A stretch of 64,000 bases of DNA from Kitasatospora sp. MAP5-34 (lineage in GTDB: Bacteria > Actinomycetota > Actinomycetes > Streptomycetales > Streptomycetaceae): contig NZ_JARXZC010000005.1 in the NCBI RefSeq assembly GCF_029894335.1, positions 62,001 through 126,000 of the forward strand, in the 5' to 3' direction. How positions within the stretch are numbered: the first letter of the stretch is position 1; every line of letters begins with the position of its first letter. Shown here in pieces: positions 1 to 8,031 of the stretch. The translations under genes were made by a program, and so were the position numbers. A model generated the notes under the pieces. The model saw only the letters and a list, made by a program, of their open reading frames with translations, did no database searches and was not told the DNA's origin.

Positions 1-300
1 TGCCCCCTGGTCGGTGATCATCTCGGTCAGGATCCGGCGGGCCGCCCGGAGGAGGTCGGCGACGTCCCCGCCCGCGAGCGCGTACACCACCGTCGAGCCC
101 TCCCGGGTGGCCGTCACCAGACCGTACCGCCGGAGCAGCGCGAGCTGCTGGGAGAGGCTGGACGGCTCCACGCCCAGCGCCACCACCAGCTCGCGGACCG
201 GGGTCGGCCCGGCCTGCAGCAGTTCCAGCACCCTGATCCGGACCGGATGCCCGAGCATCCGGAAGAACTCCGCCTTCGCCTGGTACAGCTGTACCGGCAC
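1..300 (-). CDS. ArsR-family winged-helix transcriptional regulator (C-terminus outside window)
   Basis: Reading leftwards from a GTG at 300, the product begins VPVQLYQAKAEFFRMLGHPV, followed by a helix-turn-helix of the ArsR type (ELVVALGVEPSSLSQQLALL) and a beta wing (LVTATREGSTVVYAL). A GGGGG-rich ribosome site lies a few bases before the GTG. The FRMLGHPVRIRVLELL segment is the usual entry to the ArsR winged helix. ArsR proteins are dimeric repressors, often metal- or thiol-responsive. No CxC metal motif shows in the visible part, so the signal is unknown. About 100 residues are present and the 3' end is cut. The roadblock gene follows on the same strand upstream. Confidence 0.82.
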   Translation of the reverse strand, partial: MPVQLYQAKAEFFRMLGHPVRIRVLELLQAGPTPVRELVVALGVEPSSLSQQLALLRRYGLVTATREGSTVVYALAGGDVADLLRAARRILTEMITDQGA

Positions 301-343
301 GCCCCCTGCCCCTTTCCGGTCGTCCGTCGGCGCCCGCCACGGG

Positions 344-718
344 TCAGATCTCAAGCGTCGTCTCGATCCGCTTGAGCTGGTGCCTGGCCATCGCCAGGTT
401 GGCGCGGCCGCGGGCCAGCGCCAGGTAGAGGAAGAGGCCCCGCCCGGTCTGCGTGGTCAGCGGCCTGATCAGGTGGTACTGGGTGGTGAGGCTGATCAGG
501 ATGTCCTCGATGTCGTTGTCGTGGAGGTTGAGCATCTCCATCGTGCGCATCTTGGCCCGGACCAGGTCGGTGTTGCCCGCCGCCGCCACGTTGAGGTCGA
601 TCTCGGCGCCGTCGCCCAGCGTTCCGAGGGCCATCCCGCTGCCGTAGTCGACCAGCGCGACGCCGATCGCGCCGTCGATGGCCATGGCTTCCTTGAGTGA
701 GGTCTCCAGATTCGGCAT
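344..718 (-). CDS. Roadblock/LC7-domain protein
   Basis: The 124-residue product is a single roadblock/LC7 fold: MPNLETSLKEAMAIDGAIGVALVDYGSGMAL, then a helix (NTDLVRAKMRTMEML), then a hydrophobic strand region (YHLIRPL, GLFLYLALARGRANLAMARHQL). ATG at 718 was chosen because a perfect AGGAGG sits 6-7 bases upstream. In actinomycetes such proteins usually modulate small Ras-like GTPases, often in conservons with a histidine kinase, a DUF742 protein and a GTPase. None of those partners is next to this copy, so it is an orphan. The direction suggests possible co-transcription into the ArsR gene (44-bp gap). A role in polarity or signalling is inferred from the family only. Confidence 0.85.
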   Translation of the reverse strand: MPNLETSLKEAMAIDGAIGVALVDYGSGMALGTLGDGAEIDLNVAAAGNTDLVRAKMRTMEMLNLHDNDIEDILISLTTQYHLIRPLTTQTGRGLFLYLALARGRANLAMARHQLKRIETTLEI

Positions 719-1021
719 CGCGATCCTCCTGTCGACGAGTCCACGCCAAGGTGGCGGGCTCGGTGGTCCGACTGTAGGGAGCGGGGTGTGCGGAGCGGCC
801 GGATGACCGCAAGTGACCGACAGGGGCCGTAAGTTACGCCAATCATGGCTTTTTGCCGACCGTTTGAAGACATTTGCAACTGCGGATCTGATCCAGTCAC
901 CGATCACCGGCCGATCACCGGCCGAGCGCGGGGCCGGGGAGGCAGGTCGGCGCGGGGTAGGCCGGGAGCCCCGAAAAACGTTGCTATCGATGTCATCCCC
1001 GGCGGGTAACCTCAGGCTGAG
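719..1021. other. Divergent promoter region between roadblock gene and helicase unit
   Basis: There is no gene of usual codon pattern here. The stretch is less GC-rich around 840-905 (for example TTGCAACTGCGGATCTGAT at 873-891) than its flanks and holds a short duplicated GATCACCGGCC (901-921). It separates the leftward roadblock gene from the rightward helicase unit, so promoters for both are expected. I could not assign a convincing -35/-10 pair. Confidence 0.4.
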
Positions 1022-1177
1022 ATGCTCGATCACCACACGAAACACGTCCGCTGCGTCCCGGTCCCGGCCTTCGCCGCTCCGGCTCCGCAGCCGCAGGCGT
1101 CGCCGTCTGCAACCCCGTCCCGCCCGCACGGGCACCAGCCGTACGGGAAGCAACAGCCCCACGGGAAGAAGAGGTGA
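1022..1177 (+). CDS. Putative 51-aa Pro/His/Lys-rich peptide, translationally coupled to helicase
   Basis: ATG at 1022 opens a 51-codon frame (MLDHHTKHVRCVPVPAFAA..., ending PHGKKR) whose third codon positions are almost all G or C. Its TGA overlaps the helicase GTG in the sequence GTGA. A weak AGGCTGAG site precedes the ATG. The length, GC3 bias and 4-base overlap favour a translated leader or small protein. The low-complexity Pro/Gln/His composition has no recognised family. It could instead be the remains of a longer upstream gene, or the helicase might start here by frameshift. Confidence 0.45.
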   Translation: MLDHHTKHVRCVPVPAFAAPAPQPQASPSATPSRPHGHQPYGKQQPHGKKR

Positions 1178-4071
1178 CGCAGATGAACAGCGCCATGCCC
1201 GCCGAAGAACGCGATGCCGAACGCGACGCCGGACGCGACGCCGAGGAGCTCAGCCCTGCCGAGGCGTACGCGGCCTTCCGCCGCCGTGCCGCAGAACAGG
1301 CCACCGCGCTCTACGGCTTCCAGCAGCTGTACGACTTCCCGCTCGACGCCTTCCAGATCGAGGCCTGCCAGGCCCTGGAGGCCGGATCGGGAGTTCTGGT
1401 CGCCGCGCCGACCGGCTCGGGCAAGACCATCGTCGGCGAGTTCGCCGTGCACCTGGCCCTGCAGAGCGGCCGTAAGTGCTTCTACACCACGCCGATCAAG
1501 GCGCTGTCGAACCAGAAGTTCGGCGACTTCGTCAAGCGTTACGGCGCCGACAAGGTCGGCCTGCTGACGGGTGACAACACCGTCAACGGTGACGCGCCGA
1601 TCGTGGTGATGACCACCGAGGTGCTGCGCAACATGCTCTACGCGGGCTCGCAGACTCTCGACGGCCTCGGGTACGTGGTGATGGACGAGGTGCACTACCT
1701 CGCCGACCGCTTCCGGGGCGCCGTCTGGGAAGAGGTGATCATCCACCTCCCCGAGTCCGTCACGCTGGCCTCGCTCTCCGCGACCGTCTCCAACGCCGAG
1801 GAGTTCGGCGACTGGCTGGACACCGTGCGCGGCGGCACCAAGGTGATCGTCTCCGAGCACCGCCCGGTGCCGCTCTGGCAGCACGTGATGGCCGGCAACC
1901 GGATGTACGACCTGTTCGCCAACCCGGACCGCGACGGCCGCCCCAAGGACGCGCCGCGCAACCCGGCCAAGGCCGTCAACCCCGAACTGGTCCGCCTCGC
2001 CCGCTCCGAGCAGGCCGCCAATCCGCGTGCGGGCAGCGACCGCTTCGGCAAGGGCCGGGGCCGCTCGATGCCCACCGGCCGCCCCAGCCGGATCTGGACC
2101 CCGGGCCGGGTCGATGTGATCGAGCGGCTGGACGCCGAGGGCCTGCTGCCCGCGATCACCTTCATCTTCAGCCGGGCCGGCTGCGAGGCCGCCGTGCAGC
2201 AGTGCCTCGGCTCCGGGCTGCGGCTCAACCGCGACAGCGACCGGGCGCTGGTCCGCTCGATCGTCGAGGAGCGCTGCGCCGACATCCCCGACGAGGACCT
2301 GCACGTCCTCGGCTACTTCGAGTGGCTGGACGGCCTGGAGCGTGGCATCGCCGCCCACCACGCCGGCATGCTGCCGAGGTTCAAGGAGGTCGTCGAGGAA
2401 CTCTTCGTCAAGGGCCTGGTCAAGGCGGTCTTCGCCACCGAGACGCTGGCGCTGGGCATCAACATGCCCGCCCGCTCGGTGGTCATGGAGAAGCTGGTCA
2501 AGTGGAACGGCGAGGCCCACGCCGACGTCACCCCCGGCGAGTACACCCAGCTCACCGGCCGCGCCGGGCGGCGCGGCATCGACATCGAGGGCCACGCCGT
2601 CGTGCTCTGGCAGCGCGCCCTCGACCCGGAGGCGCTGGCCGGGCTGGCCGGCACCCGTACCTACCCGCTGAAGTCCTCGTTCCGCCCGTCCTACAACATG
2701 GCGGTCAACCTGGTCTCCCAGTTCGGGCGGCACCGCTCACGCGAACTCCTCGAGACCTCCTTCGCGCAGTTCCAGGCGGACCGTTCGGTGGTCGGGATCG
2801 CCAAGCAGGTCCAGCGCAACGAGGAGGGCCTCCAGGGCTACCGCGAGTCGATGACCTGTCACCTCGGCGACTTCCAGGAGTACATGACCCTGCGCCGGGA
2901 CCTCAAGGACCGGGAGAACGACCTCGCCCGCGAGGGCAGCGGCCAGCGCCGGGCCGCCGCCGTCGAGGCGATCGAGCAGCTCAAGCCGGGGGACGTGATC
3001 CACGTGCCCACCGGCAAGTTCGCGGGCCTCGCCCTGGTCCTCGACCCGGGCCTGCCGCCGGTCAGCCGCTCCCCGCGCACCCACCGCCACCCGGACTACC
3101 AGGACGGCCCGCGCCCGGTGGTGCTCACCGCCGAGCGGCAGGTCAAGCGGCTCGCGATGATCGACTTCCCGCACCCGGTGACGGCCGTCGAGCGGGTGAA
3201 GATCCCCAAGTCCTTCAACCCGCGCAGCCCGCAGTCCCGCCGCGACCTCGCCTCCGCGCTCCGTACCAAGGCCGGCCACCTGGAGCCCGAGCGGTTCCAC
3301 AAGGGCCGCGCGGCCGCCGCCGACGACCCGGAGATCACCCGGCTCCGCGCTGCGCTGCGCCAGCACCCGTGCCACGGCTGCGACGAGCGCGAGGACCACG
3401 CCCGCTGGTCCGAGCGCTACCACCGGCTCACCCGCGACACCGAGTTGCTCGAACGCAAGGTCAAGTCCCGTACCCACACCATCGCCCGCACCTTCGACCG
3501 GGTCTGCGGCCTGCTCACCGACCTCGGCTACCTCCAGGGTGACAACGTCACCCCGGACGGCAAGCGCCTCGGCCGGCTCTACGGCGAACTCGACCTGCTC
3601 GCCTCCGAGTGCATCCGCGAGGGCGTCTGGGACGGCCTCGCCGCCGCCGAACTCGCCGCCTGCGCCTCGGCGTTGGTGTACGAGGCCCGCCAGGCCGACG
3701 ACGCGGCGGCCCCCCGGGTGCCGGAGGGCGGCGCCCAGGAGGCGCTCGCCAAGATGGTCCGGATCTGGGGCCACCTGGACGCCCTGGAGGAGCAGCACCG
3801 GATCAACACCGCCGAGGGCGTCGGCCAGCGCGAGCCGGACCTCGGCTTCGCCTGGATCGCGTACCGCTGGGCGCTCGGCCACAACCTGGACTCGGTCCTG
3901 CGCGACGCCGACATGCCGGCCGGCGACTTCGTCCGCTGGACCAAGCAGCTGATCGACGTACTCGGCCAGATCCAGGACGCGGCGGGCGACGACGTCAAGC
4001 TCCGCTCCACCGCGCGCAAGGCGGTGGACGCGCTGCGGCGCGGCATCATCGCGTACTCGTCGGTGGGGTAG
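1174..4071 (+). CDS. Ski2/Mtr4-like DEAD/DEVH-box RNA helicase (HelY-like)
   Basis: This 965-residue superfamily-2 helicase has Walker A APTGSGKT (about residues 78-85), motif II DEVH (171-174), motif III SATVS (about 211), and the RecA2 motif VI region QLTGRAGRRGID (about 460). A long C-terminal region resembles the DSHCT part of Ski2/Mtr4-type enzymes, including a CHGCDERE element. Homologues of this size are universal in actinobacteria (HelY) and are thought to unwind structured RNA; cellular substrates are poorly known. The GTG start overlaps the stop of a 51-codon frame. A start at the ATG at 1183 is also possible. A strong bidirectional hairpin follows the stop. Confidence 0.93.
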   Translation: MTQMNSAMPAEERDAERDAGRDAEELSPAEAYAAFRRRAAEQATALYGFQQLYDFPLDAFQIEACQALEAGSGVLVAAPTGSGKTIVGEFAVHLALQSGRKCFYTTPIKALSNQKFGDFVKRYGADKVGLLTGDNTVNGDAPIVVMTTEVLRNMLYAGSQTLDGLGYVVMDEVHYLADRFRGAVWEEVIIHLPESVTLASLSATVSNAEEFGDWLDTVRGGTKVIVSEHRPVPLWQHVMAGNRMYDLFANPDRDGRPKDAPRNPAKAVNPELVRLARSEQAANPRAGSDRFGKGRGRSMPTGRPSRIWTPGRVDVIERLDAEGLLPAITFIFSRAGCEAAVQQCLGSGLRLNRDSDRALVRSIVEERCADIPDEDLHVLGYFEWLDGLERGIAAHHAGMLPRFKEVVEELFVKGLVKAVFATETLALGINMPARSVVMEKLVKWNGEAHADVTPGEYTQLTGRAGRRGIDIEGHAVVLWQRALDPEALAGLAGTRTYPLKSSFRPSYNMAVNLVSQFGRHRSRELLETSFAQFQADRSVVGIAKQVQRNEEGLQGYRESMTCHLGDFQEYMTLRRDLKDRENDLAREGSGQRRAAAVEAIEQLKPGDVIHVPTGKFAGLALVLDPGLPPVSRSPRTHRHPDYQDGPRPVVLTAERQVKRLAMIDFPHPVTAVERVKIPKSFNPRSPQSRRDLASALRTKAGHLEPERFHKGRAAAADDPEITRLRAALRQHPCHGCDEREDHARWSERYHRLTRDTELLERKVKSRTHTIARTFDRVCGLLTDLGYLQGDNVTPDGKRLGRLYGELDLLASECIREGVWDGLAAAELAACASALVYEARQADDAAAPRVPEGGAQEALAKMVRIWGHLDALEEQHRINTAEGVGQREPDLGFAWIAYRWALGHNLDSVLRDADMPAGDFVRWTKQLIDVLGQIQDAAGDDVKLRSTARKAVDALRRGIIAYSSVG

Positions 4072-4094
4072 TCCCCGAAAACGACGGAAACGGA

Positions 4095-4132
4095 AACGGG
4101 CAGGGGTGCGGATCTCCGCGTCCCTGCCCGTT
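4095..4132. terminator. Bidirectional terminator hairpin
   Basis: AACGGGCAGGG (4095-4105) pairs with CCCTGCCCGTT (4122-4132) around a 16-base loop, between the convergent helicase and sphingomyelinase-like genes. The flanking GAAAACG and CACC do not give a strong U-tract, as is usual for this group. Confidence 0.75.
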
Positions 4133-4142
4133 CACCTGCTGC

Positions 4143-5174
4143 CTAGAACTGGAATGTGGCCTCGACCGGGTAGTGGTCGCTCGGGGCGTTGGTGTCGAGC
4201 TGCCCCTGGGTCCAACCGGCCTGCGGGTCGAAGTCGATGTTGACGGTCGGCAGGGCGAGCGGCACCGGGCGGCCCGGGGCGTTCAGGTAGCCGATGTAGT
4301 CGAGGTTGTCCCGGTAGTCGGTCGGGAAGGTCTCGATGCCCGCCATGTACTGGCACCAGGCGGAGACCGAGCAGTCCATGGTGGTGCGGGTCTCGTTCGG
4401 GTTGGTCGACGGGGTGCCCAGCACGCCGTTCACCGCCGCCTGGGAGTTGGCGTAGTCGCCGCGCGACTGGCCGTGGTAGTACTCGACGTTGAGGTCACCG
4501 CCGAGCAGTACGGGGGCGGAGGAGCCGACGATGCCGTTGACCCAGTTCTTGATCTCGCCGAGCTGGCCGAGGCGGGTGGCCTGGGTGGTGTCGGTCGACT
4601 TGTCGGACTCGTCGGCCTGCAGGTGGGTGCCGACCACCCAGGTGTTGACGCCGTTCTTGTTGACCTTGACCAGCGCGGCACCCTTGTCGGAGTGGTAGTC
4701 CCAGGTGCCGTAGGTGGAGTTGCTGAAGATGTGCGCGTACTGGGCGGCGATCGGGTACTTGGAGAGGATCATCGTGCCGCCGTTGATCACGAACGGGGAG
4801 CTGGAGCAGTTGCCGCTGATGCCGTTCCAGCCGCCGCCCGAGCAGGTCCCGCCGACCACCGGGGTGCGGTAGGGGTAGAGGTCGGCCAGGTTGCTGTTGA
4901 TGTCGCTGATCGAGGAGTCGTTGAACAGCTCGTCCAGGACCACCACGTCGGCGCTGTGCTGGCGGACGATCGACTCGACCACCGGGGTGCGCTGCGCGGC
5001 CTGCTCGTTCTGCGACCAGTCGACCACCGAGGTGCCGAGGTCCACGTTGAAGGCGAAGACGGAGAGGGTCGAGGGGGCGGCGGCCTGGGCGGCGGTGGCC
5101 TGCACGGTGCCACCGAGCAGCATCGTGGTGGCGGCTATCGCGGTGAGGGCGGTGGCAGAGCGGCGAGCGAGCAT
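4143..5174 (-). CDS. Secreted sphingomyelinase-C-like phosphodiesterase (endonuclease/exonuclease/phosphatase fold)
   Basis: The 343-residue product starts with a Sec signal peptide (MLARRSATALTAIAATTMLL..., cleavage near AQA-AAP, residues 31-33). The mature part carries EEP-superfamily motifs: FAFNVDLG near the N-terminus, VVVLDELFND (metal-binding Glu region), GTHLQADESD, GGDLNVEYYHG (catalytic Asp/Asn, about 215-225) and the C-terminal PSDHYPV (catalytic His). This pattern matches bacterial neutral sphingomyelin phosphodiesterases, which release phosphocholine outside the cell. A role in phosphate scavenging or membrane attack is inferred. The gene stands alone, convergent with the helicase. 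Confidence 0.88.
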   Translation of the reverse strand: MLARRSATALTAIAATTMLLGGTVQATAAQAAAPSTLSVFAFNVDLGTSVVDWSQNEQAAQRTPVVESIVRQHSADVVVLDELFNDSSISDINSNLADLYPYRTPVVGGTCSGGGWNGISGNCSSSPFVINGGTMILSKYPIAAQYAHIFSNSTYGTWDYHSDKGAALVKVNKNGVNTWVVGTHLQADESDKSTDTTQATRLGQLGEIKNWVNGIVGSSAPVLLGGDLNVEYYHGQSRGDYANSQAAVNGVLGTPSTNPNETRTTMDCSVSAWCQYMAGIETFPTDYRDNLDYIGYLNAPGRPVPLALPTVNIDFDPQAGWTQGQLDTNAPSDHYPVEATFQF

Positions 5175-5445
5175 GGCGTTCTCCTGATGGTGCGTCAGCC
5201 CTGTGGCCCGGCGCCGCTGGTCGCGGCCCCGGGCATGACAACGGAACAGTAGCTACTCGCCGGTACTTCGGGGAGAACTGCAACCGATCAAAATTGATCC
5301 ATCTTGTGGCTGCAAGGTGTCTGTACAGGTTCGCCCGCGTTCACCTGCCGGCCGGCACGGACGGCAGCCGCTCCCGCGAGCTGGGTCACCCACGATGCCG
5401 GAGCACCGTTCCCGGGGTAGCAGTGATCAGGTAAGAAGCCCGTTC
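5175..5445. promoter_or_regulatory. Divergent promoter region between sphingomyelinase and radical-SAM genes
   Basis: This 271-bp gap separates divergently transcribed genes and contains a relatively AT-rich core (AACCGATCAAAATTGATCCA, 5282-5301) that is a near-perfect dyad (GATCAAAATTGATC). The dyad is a good operator candidate for either neighbour. No -35/-10 pair could be assigned with confidence. Confidence 0.45.
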
Positions 5446-6807
5446 ATGCATGATGATCGGATGAACCGTAGCGACCAGCGCTTCCACGTCATCGTGCTGT
5501 CGAACTTCGCGAAGGGATTCGACAAGTACGCGTTCGCTTACGGTAAGGAGGGGATTCCGGAGAGTACCTATCCCGACCGGTTCCACCTGCTGACCCGTGC
5601 GGAGTTGGGTATCGGCATCGGCAAGGCGCGACGCCTGCTGGACCGGCTGGCCATTCCGGGCGACCGGCTGTTGGTGCTGGAAACCACGGTGGACCCCGAC
5701 AAGCTGGTGCCGAACGTGTCGACCGGCCTCGGCATGGAACTGCACGAGGCTCGCATCCGGTTGTCAGCCGTCCACGAGCTCGACCAGGTAGGCGACGAGT
5801 TCACGCTGCGCCCGACAACCGTCGAGGATGCGATGGCGGCTTCCCTGCACCTGCACCTGCACGGATCGGCACAGCGTCGCTACGCCGACCTGCGACCGCG
5901 CTCGGTTTCGCTTCTGCCGGTCGCCTCCGCCTGCCAGGCCCGGTGTTCGTTCTGCTTCTCCGCCGCTTCGATCTCCACCGACCAGGCGCCGGCCCGGGTC
6001 CCGTGGGACGCGGTCGCCCACTGGCTGGAGCGCGCCCGTGCGGCAGGTGCCGAGCGCGCGGTGATCACCGGTGGCGGGGAGCCCACGCTCATACCGTTCG
6101 ACCAGCAGCTGCGGCTGGTGTCCGCCTGCTCGGCGGCCTTCCCGAAGGTCGTCCTGATCACCAACGCGCACACCCTGGCGAAGGGTCAGCACGCTGACCG
6201 GGCCGACCGACTGGCAGCCCTGAGCGCAGCAGGCCTGGGCGTGCTGGCGGTCTCCCGCCACCACCAGGACGACGCCGTCAGCGAGCGGCTGATGATGCTG
6301 CGCACGCCGGTGAGCTCTGTCGCCGACACCTGGCGCGTGGAACGTGACCGCTGGCCGGGGCTGCGGATGAGACTGATCTGCGTGCTCCAGCACGGCGGCG
6401 TGGCCGACGCGGCCGGCGTCGCCGACTACCTTTCGTGGGCTGCGGCTCTCGGTGTCGAGGAAGTCTGCTTCAAGGAGCTCTACGTCTCCACCAGTACCGA
6501 GTCGCTCTACTTCGACCGCACCGCCAACGTCTGGAGCCGGGAGCACCAGGTTTCGCTCTCCGTCGTCACCCGGTTCGCCGAGCAGCACGGCTTCGAACTC
6601 GCGAGCCGCCTGCCCTGGGGCGCGCCGGTCTACCACGGCACCTGGGACGGCCAGCCGATCCGGATCGCGGCTTACACCGAGCCCAGCCTGCTCTGGGAAC
6701 GCACCAGCGGGATCGCCCGCAGCTGGAACGTCCTGGCCGACGGACGCTGCTACGCCTCCCTGGAGGACCGGGCCAGCGAGATCGTGCCGGAAGGTGCAGC
6801 GGCATGA
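5446..6807 (+). CDS. Radical SAM protein of unknown substrate
   Basis: The CxxxCxxC cluster is C163-QAR-C167-SF-C170, followed by the SAM-binding GGGEPT motif (TGGGEPTLIP) and an alternating strand/helix barrel (VVLITNAHTLAKG, VLAVSRHHQDD, LRMRLICVLQHGG, VEEVCFKELYVS). About 160 residues precede the cluster and form a separate uncharacterised domain (FHVIVLSNFAKGFDKYAFAY). No SPASM/Twitch cysteines are visible at the C-terminus. The start was placed at ATG 5446 (MHDDRMNRSDQ); ATG 5461 is an alternative and neither has a good ribosome site. The stop overlaps the ATG of the PLP enzyme (ATGA), so the two are co-translated and probably act in one pathway. Confidence 0.85.
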   Translation: MHDDRMNRSDQRFHVIVLSNFAKGFDKYAFAYGKEGIPESTYPDRFHLLTRAELGIGIGKARRLLDRLAIPGDRLLVLETTVDPDKLVPNVSTGLGMELHEARIRLSAVHELDQVGDEFTLRPTTVEDAMAASLHLHLHGSAQRRYADLRPRSVSLLPVASACQARCSFCFSAASISTDQAPARVPWDAVAHWLERARAAGAERAVITGGGEPTLIPFDQQLRLVSACSAAFPKVVLITNAHTLAKGQHADRADRLAALSAAGLGVLAVSRHHQDDAVSERLMMLRTPVSSVADTWRVERDRWPGLRMRLICVLQHGGVADAAGVADYLSWAAALGVEEVCFKELYVSTSTESLYFDRTANVWSREHQVSLSVVTRFAEQHGFELASRLPWGAPVYHGTWDGQPIRIAAYTEPSLLWERTSGIARSWNVLADGRCYASLEDRASEIVPEGAAA

Positions 6808-7820
6808 GGTTCGACGAGTTCCAGGAATTCCGGCAGCGGCAACTCGGTGCTTCCTCGTCGCTTCTGGACGCCGCCGAGACCAACGTGTACCGGGCGCTCG
6901 CTCCGCTGCGGCCGGAACCGCCGGCCGATCTGAGCACGGTGCACCGGTGCGATCTCGCCCGTGCCTGGCTGCGGCGGTTCGAGCTGCCGGAAGAGTGGTC
7001 CGGGCGTGCCATGGTCTGTCGAGGGGTCCGTCACGGGCTCGGTGTGGTGTTCCACTGGCTGCACGCCGTGCAGGCGCGGCTGTGGTTGCCCAGCGACGTG
7101 TACCCGGTCTACTTCGAGCTGGCCCGCGCTGCCGGCCTGGCGCCGGCGTCCTACCCGACGCTGCCGGCACCGGCGCTGCCGAGCTCGCCGGCGGACGAGC
7201 GGCCCGAGTACCTGCTGCTCGCCAACCCCAGTAAGCCGCTCGGCCGGTACCTGTCCGATGCCGAGTGCGCTGCGGTGATTTCGTGGTTGCAGGAATCACC
7301 ACGCCGCCACCTGCTGATCGACAGCGTCTACGACCTGGGCACCCCGTTCGCCGCCGGCACACGGCGGTTGCTGGACACCGGCCGTGCGGTCCTGCTGCAT
7401 TCGGTCACCAAGGGCTGGCTGTGGCCACGCACGTTCGGCGTGGTCCTGCTGGGTCCGGCGCAAGCCGAACTGGCCGAGGCGTTCCGGGCGGATCCGCCGA
7501 CGCCGGCTCAGCTGAGGCTCGCCGACCGTCTGCTGACCGAGCACAGCGACGTGCCCCAGCAGGTCGTCGGCGAACTGGCCGCACGGGCTGAGCGGTTGTT
7601 CGAACGGTTGCCGGACGAGGTACTCGGGGCGATTCCTACGGCGAGCCGGACTTGTCCCGGTAACTACTTCTTCCCGGTCGAGATCCCGGCGGAGACGCTC
7701 CAGCGCGAGTTCGGCCTGTTCGCCATGCCGGTCGGCGTGTTCGGGGAGAGCCGCTGGTCCGGCTCCATCCTGACCAGCCTCGCCGACGCTTTCGGCCCGA
7801 CACCGGTGGTGGCGCGATGA
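6804..7820 (+). CDS. PLP-dependent aminotransferase-like protein (class I/II fold)
   Basis: The 338-residue product shows fold-type I landmarks in order: LLANPSKPLGR (the NP-x-N-like loop), LIDSVYD (the Asp that would pair with the pyridine nitrogen), and HSVTKGWLWPR, with K203 as the likely Schiff-base lysine followed by Arg. It is shorter than typical class I aminotransferases (about 390) and its N-terminal third is divergent. The first four bases overlap the radical-SAM stop. The substrate is unknown. It could work as an aminotransferase, decarboxylase or beta-eliminase on the product of the upstream enzyme. Confidence 0.75.
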   Translation: MRFDEFQEFRQRQLGASSSLLDAAETNVYRALAPLRPEPPADLSTVHRCDLARAWLRRFELPEEWSGRAMVCRGVRHGLGVVFHWLHAVQARLWLPSDVYPVYFELARAAGLAPASYPTLPAPALPSSPADERPEYLLLANPSKPLGRYLSDAECAAVISWLQESPRRHLLIDSVYDLGTPFAAGTRRLLDTGRAVLLHSVTKGWLWPRTFGVVLLGPAQAELAEAFRADPPTPAQLRLADRLLTEHSDVPQQVVGELAARAERLFERLPDEVLGAIPTASRTCPGNYFFPVEIPAETLQREFGLFAMPVGVFGESRWSGSILTSLADAFGPTPVVAR

Positions 7821-7867
7821 AACTACTGGAGGACCTGGCCGGGTACGGCGATGCGGACTTCGATTGA
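7817..7867 (+). CDS. Very short terminal ORF (16 aa) coupled to the PLP gene
   Basis: ATG at 7817 overlaps the PLP-enzyme stop (ATGA) and encodes only MKLLEDLAGYGDADFD before TGA. The overlap is the same type that joins the two preceding genes, so a third operon gene probably began here. The abrupt stop, followed by sequence with leftward coding bias, suggests the 5' end of a gene truncated by a deletion. A genuine 16-residue peptide, for example a substrate of the radical-SAM enzyme, is possible but has no support beyond position. Confidence 0.35.
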   Translation: MKLLEDLAGYGDADFD

Positions 7868-7891
7868 ACCGCTGCGGGCTTGGGTGGTGGT

Positions 7892-8031
7892 TCAGGTGAG
7901 GCGGCGGGTGATGGCGCGCAGGACGTAGTGGGTGCGGGCCCGCAGGAGTGGTGGTCCGGACGGGGGGACGTCGGCGAGTTGGGCGATGCGTTCGCGGTTC
8001 AGGGGAACCGGGGCAGGACGGGGGTGAAGCC
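7892..8031 (-). pseudogene. Degraded coding fragment (C-terminal end, unidentified)
   Basis: Leftward, ending at TGA 7892-7894, the frame NRERIAQLADVPPSGPPLLR followed by ARTHYVLRAITRRLT has strongly C/G-biased third positions, unlike random sequence, but no start codon or recognisable family. It lies just after the exonuclease stop in a different frame. It may be the end of a gene removed by the same rearrangement that cut the 16-aa frame at 7817. A transposase or regulator end cannot be distinguished. Confidence 0.3.

Noticed and set aside
1030..2733. Long leftward open frame opposite the helicase
   Set aside because: It mirrors the helicase codons; the rightward frame has full motifs and GC3 bias, the leftward product is low-complexity.
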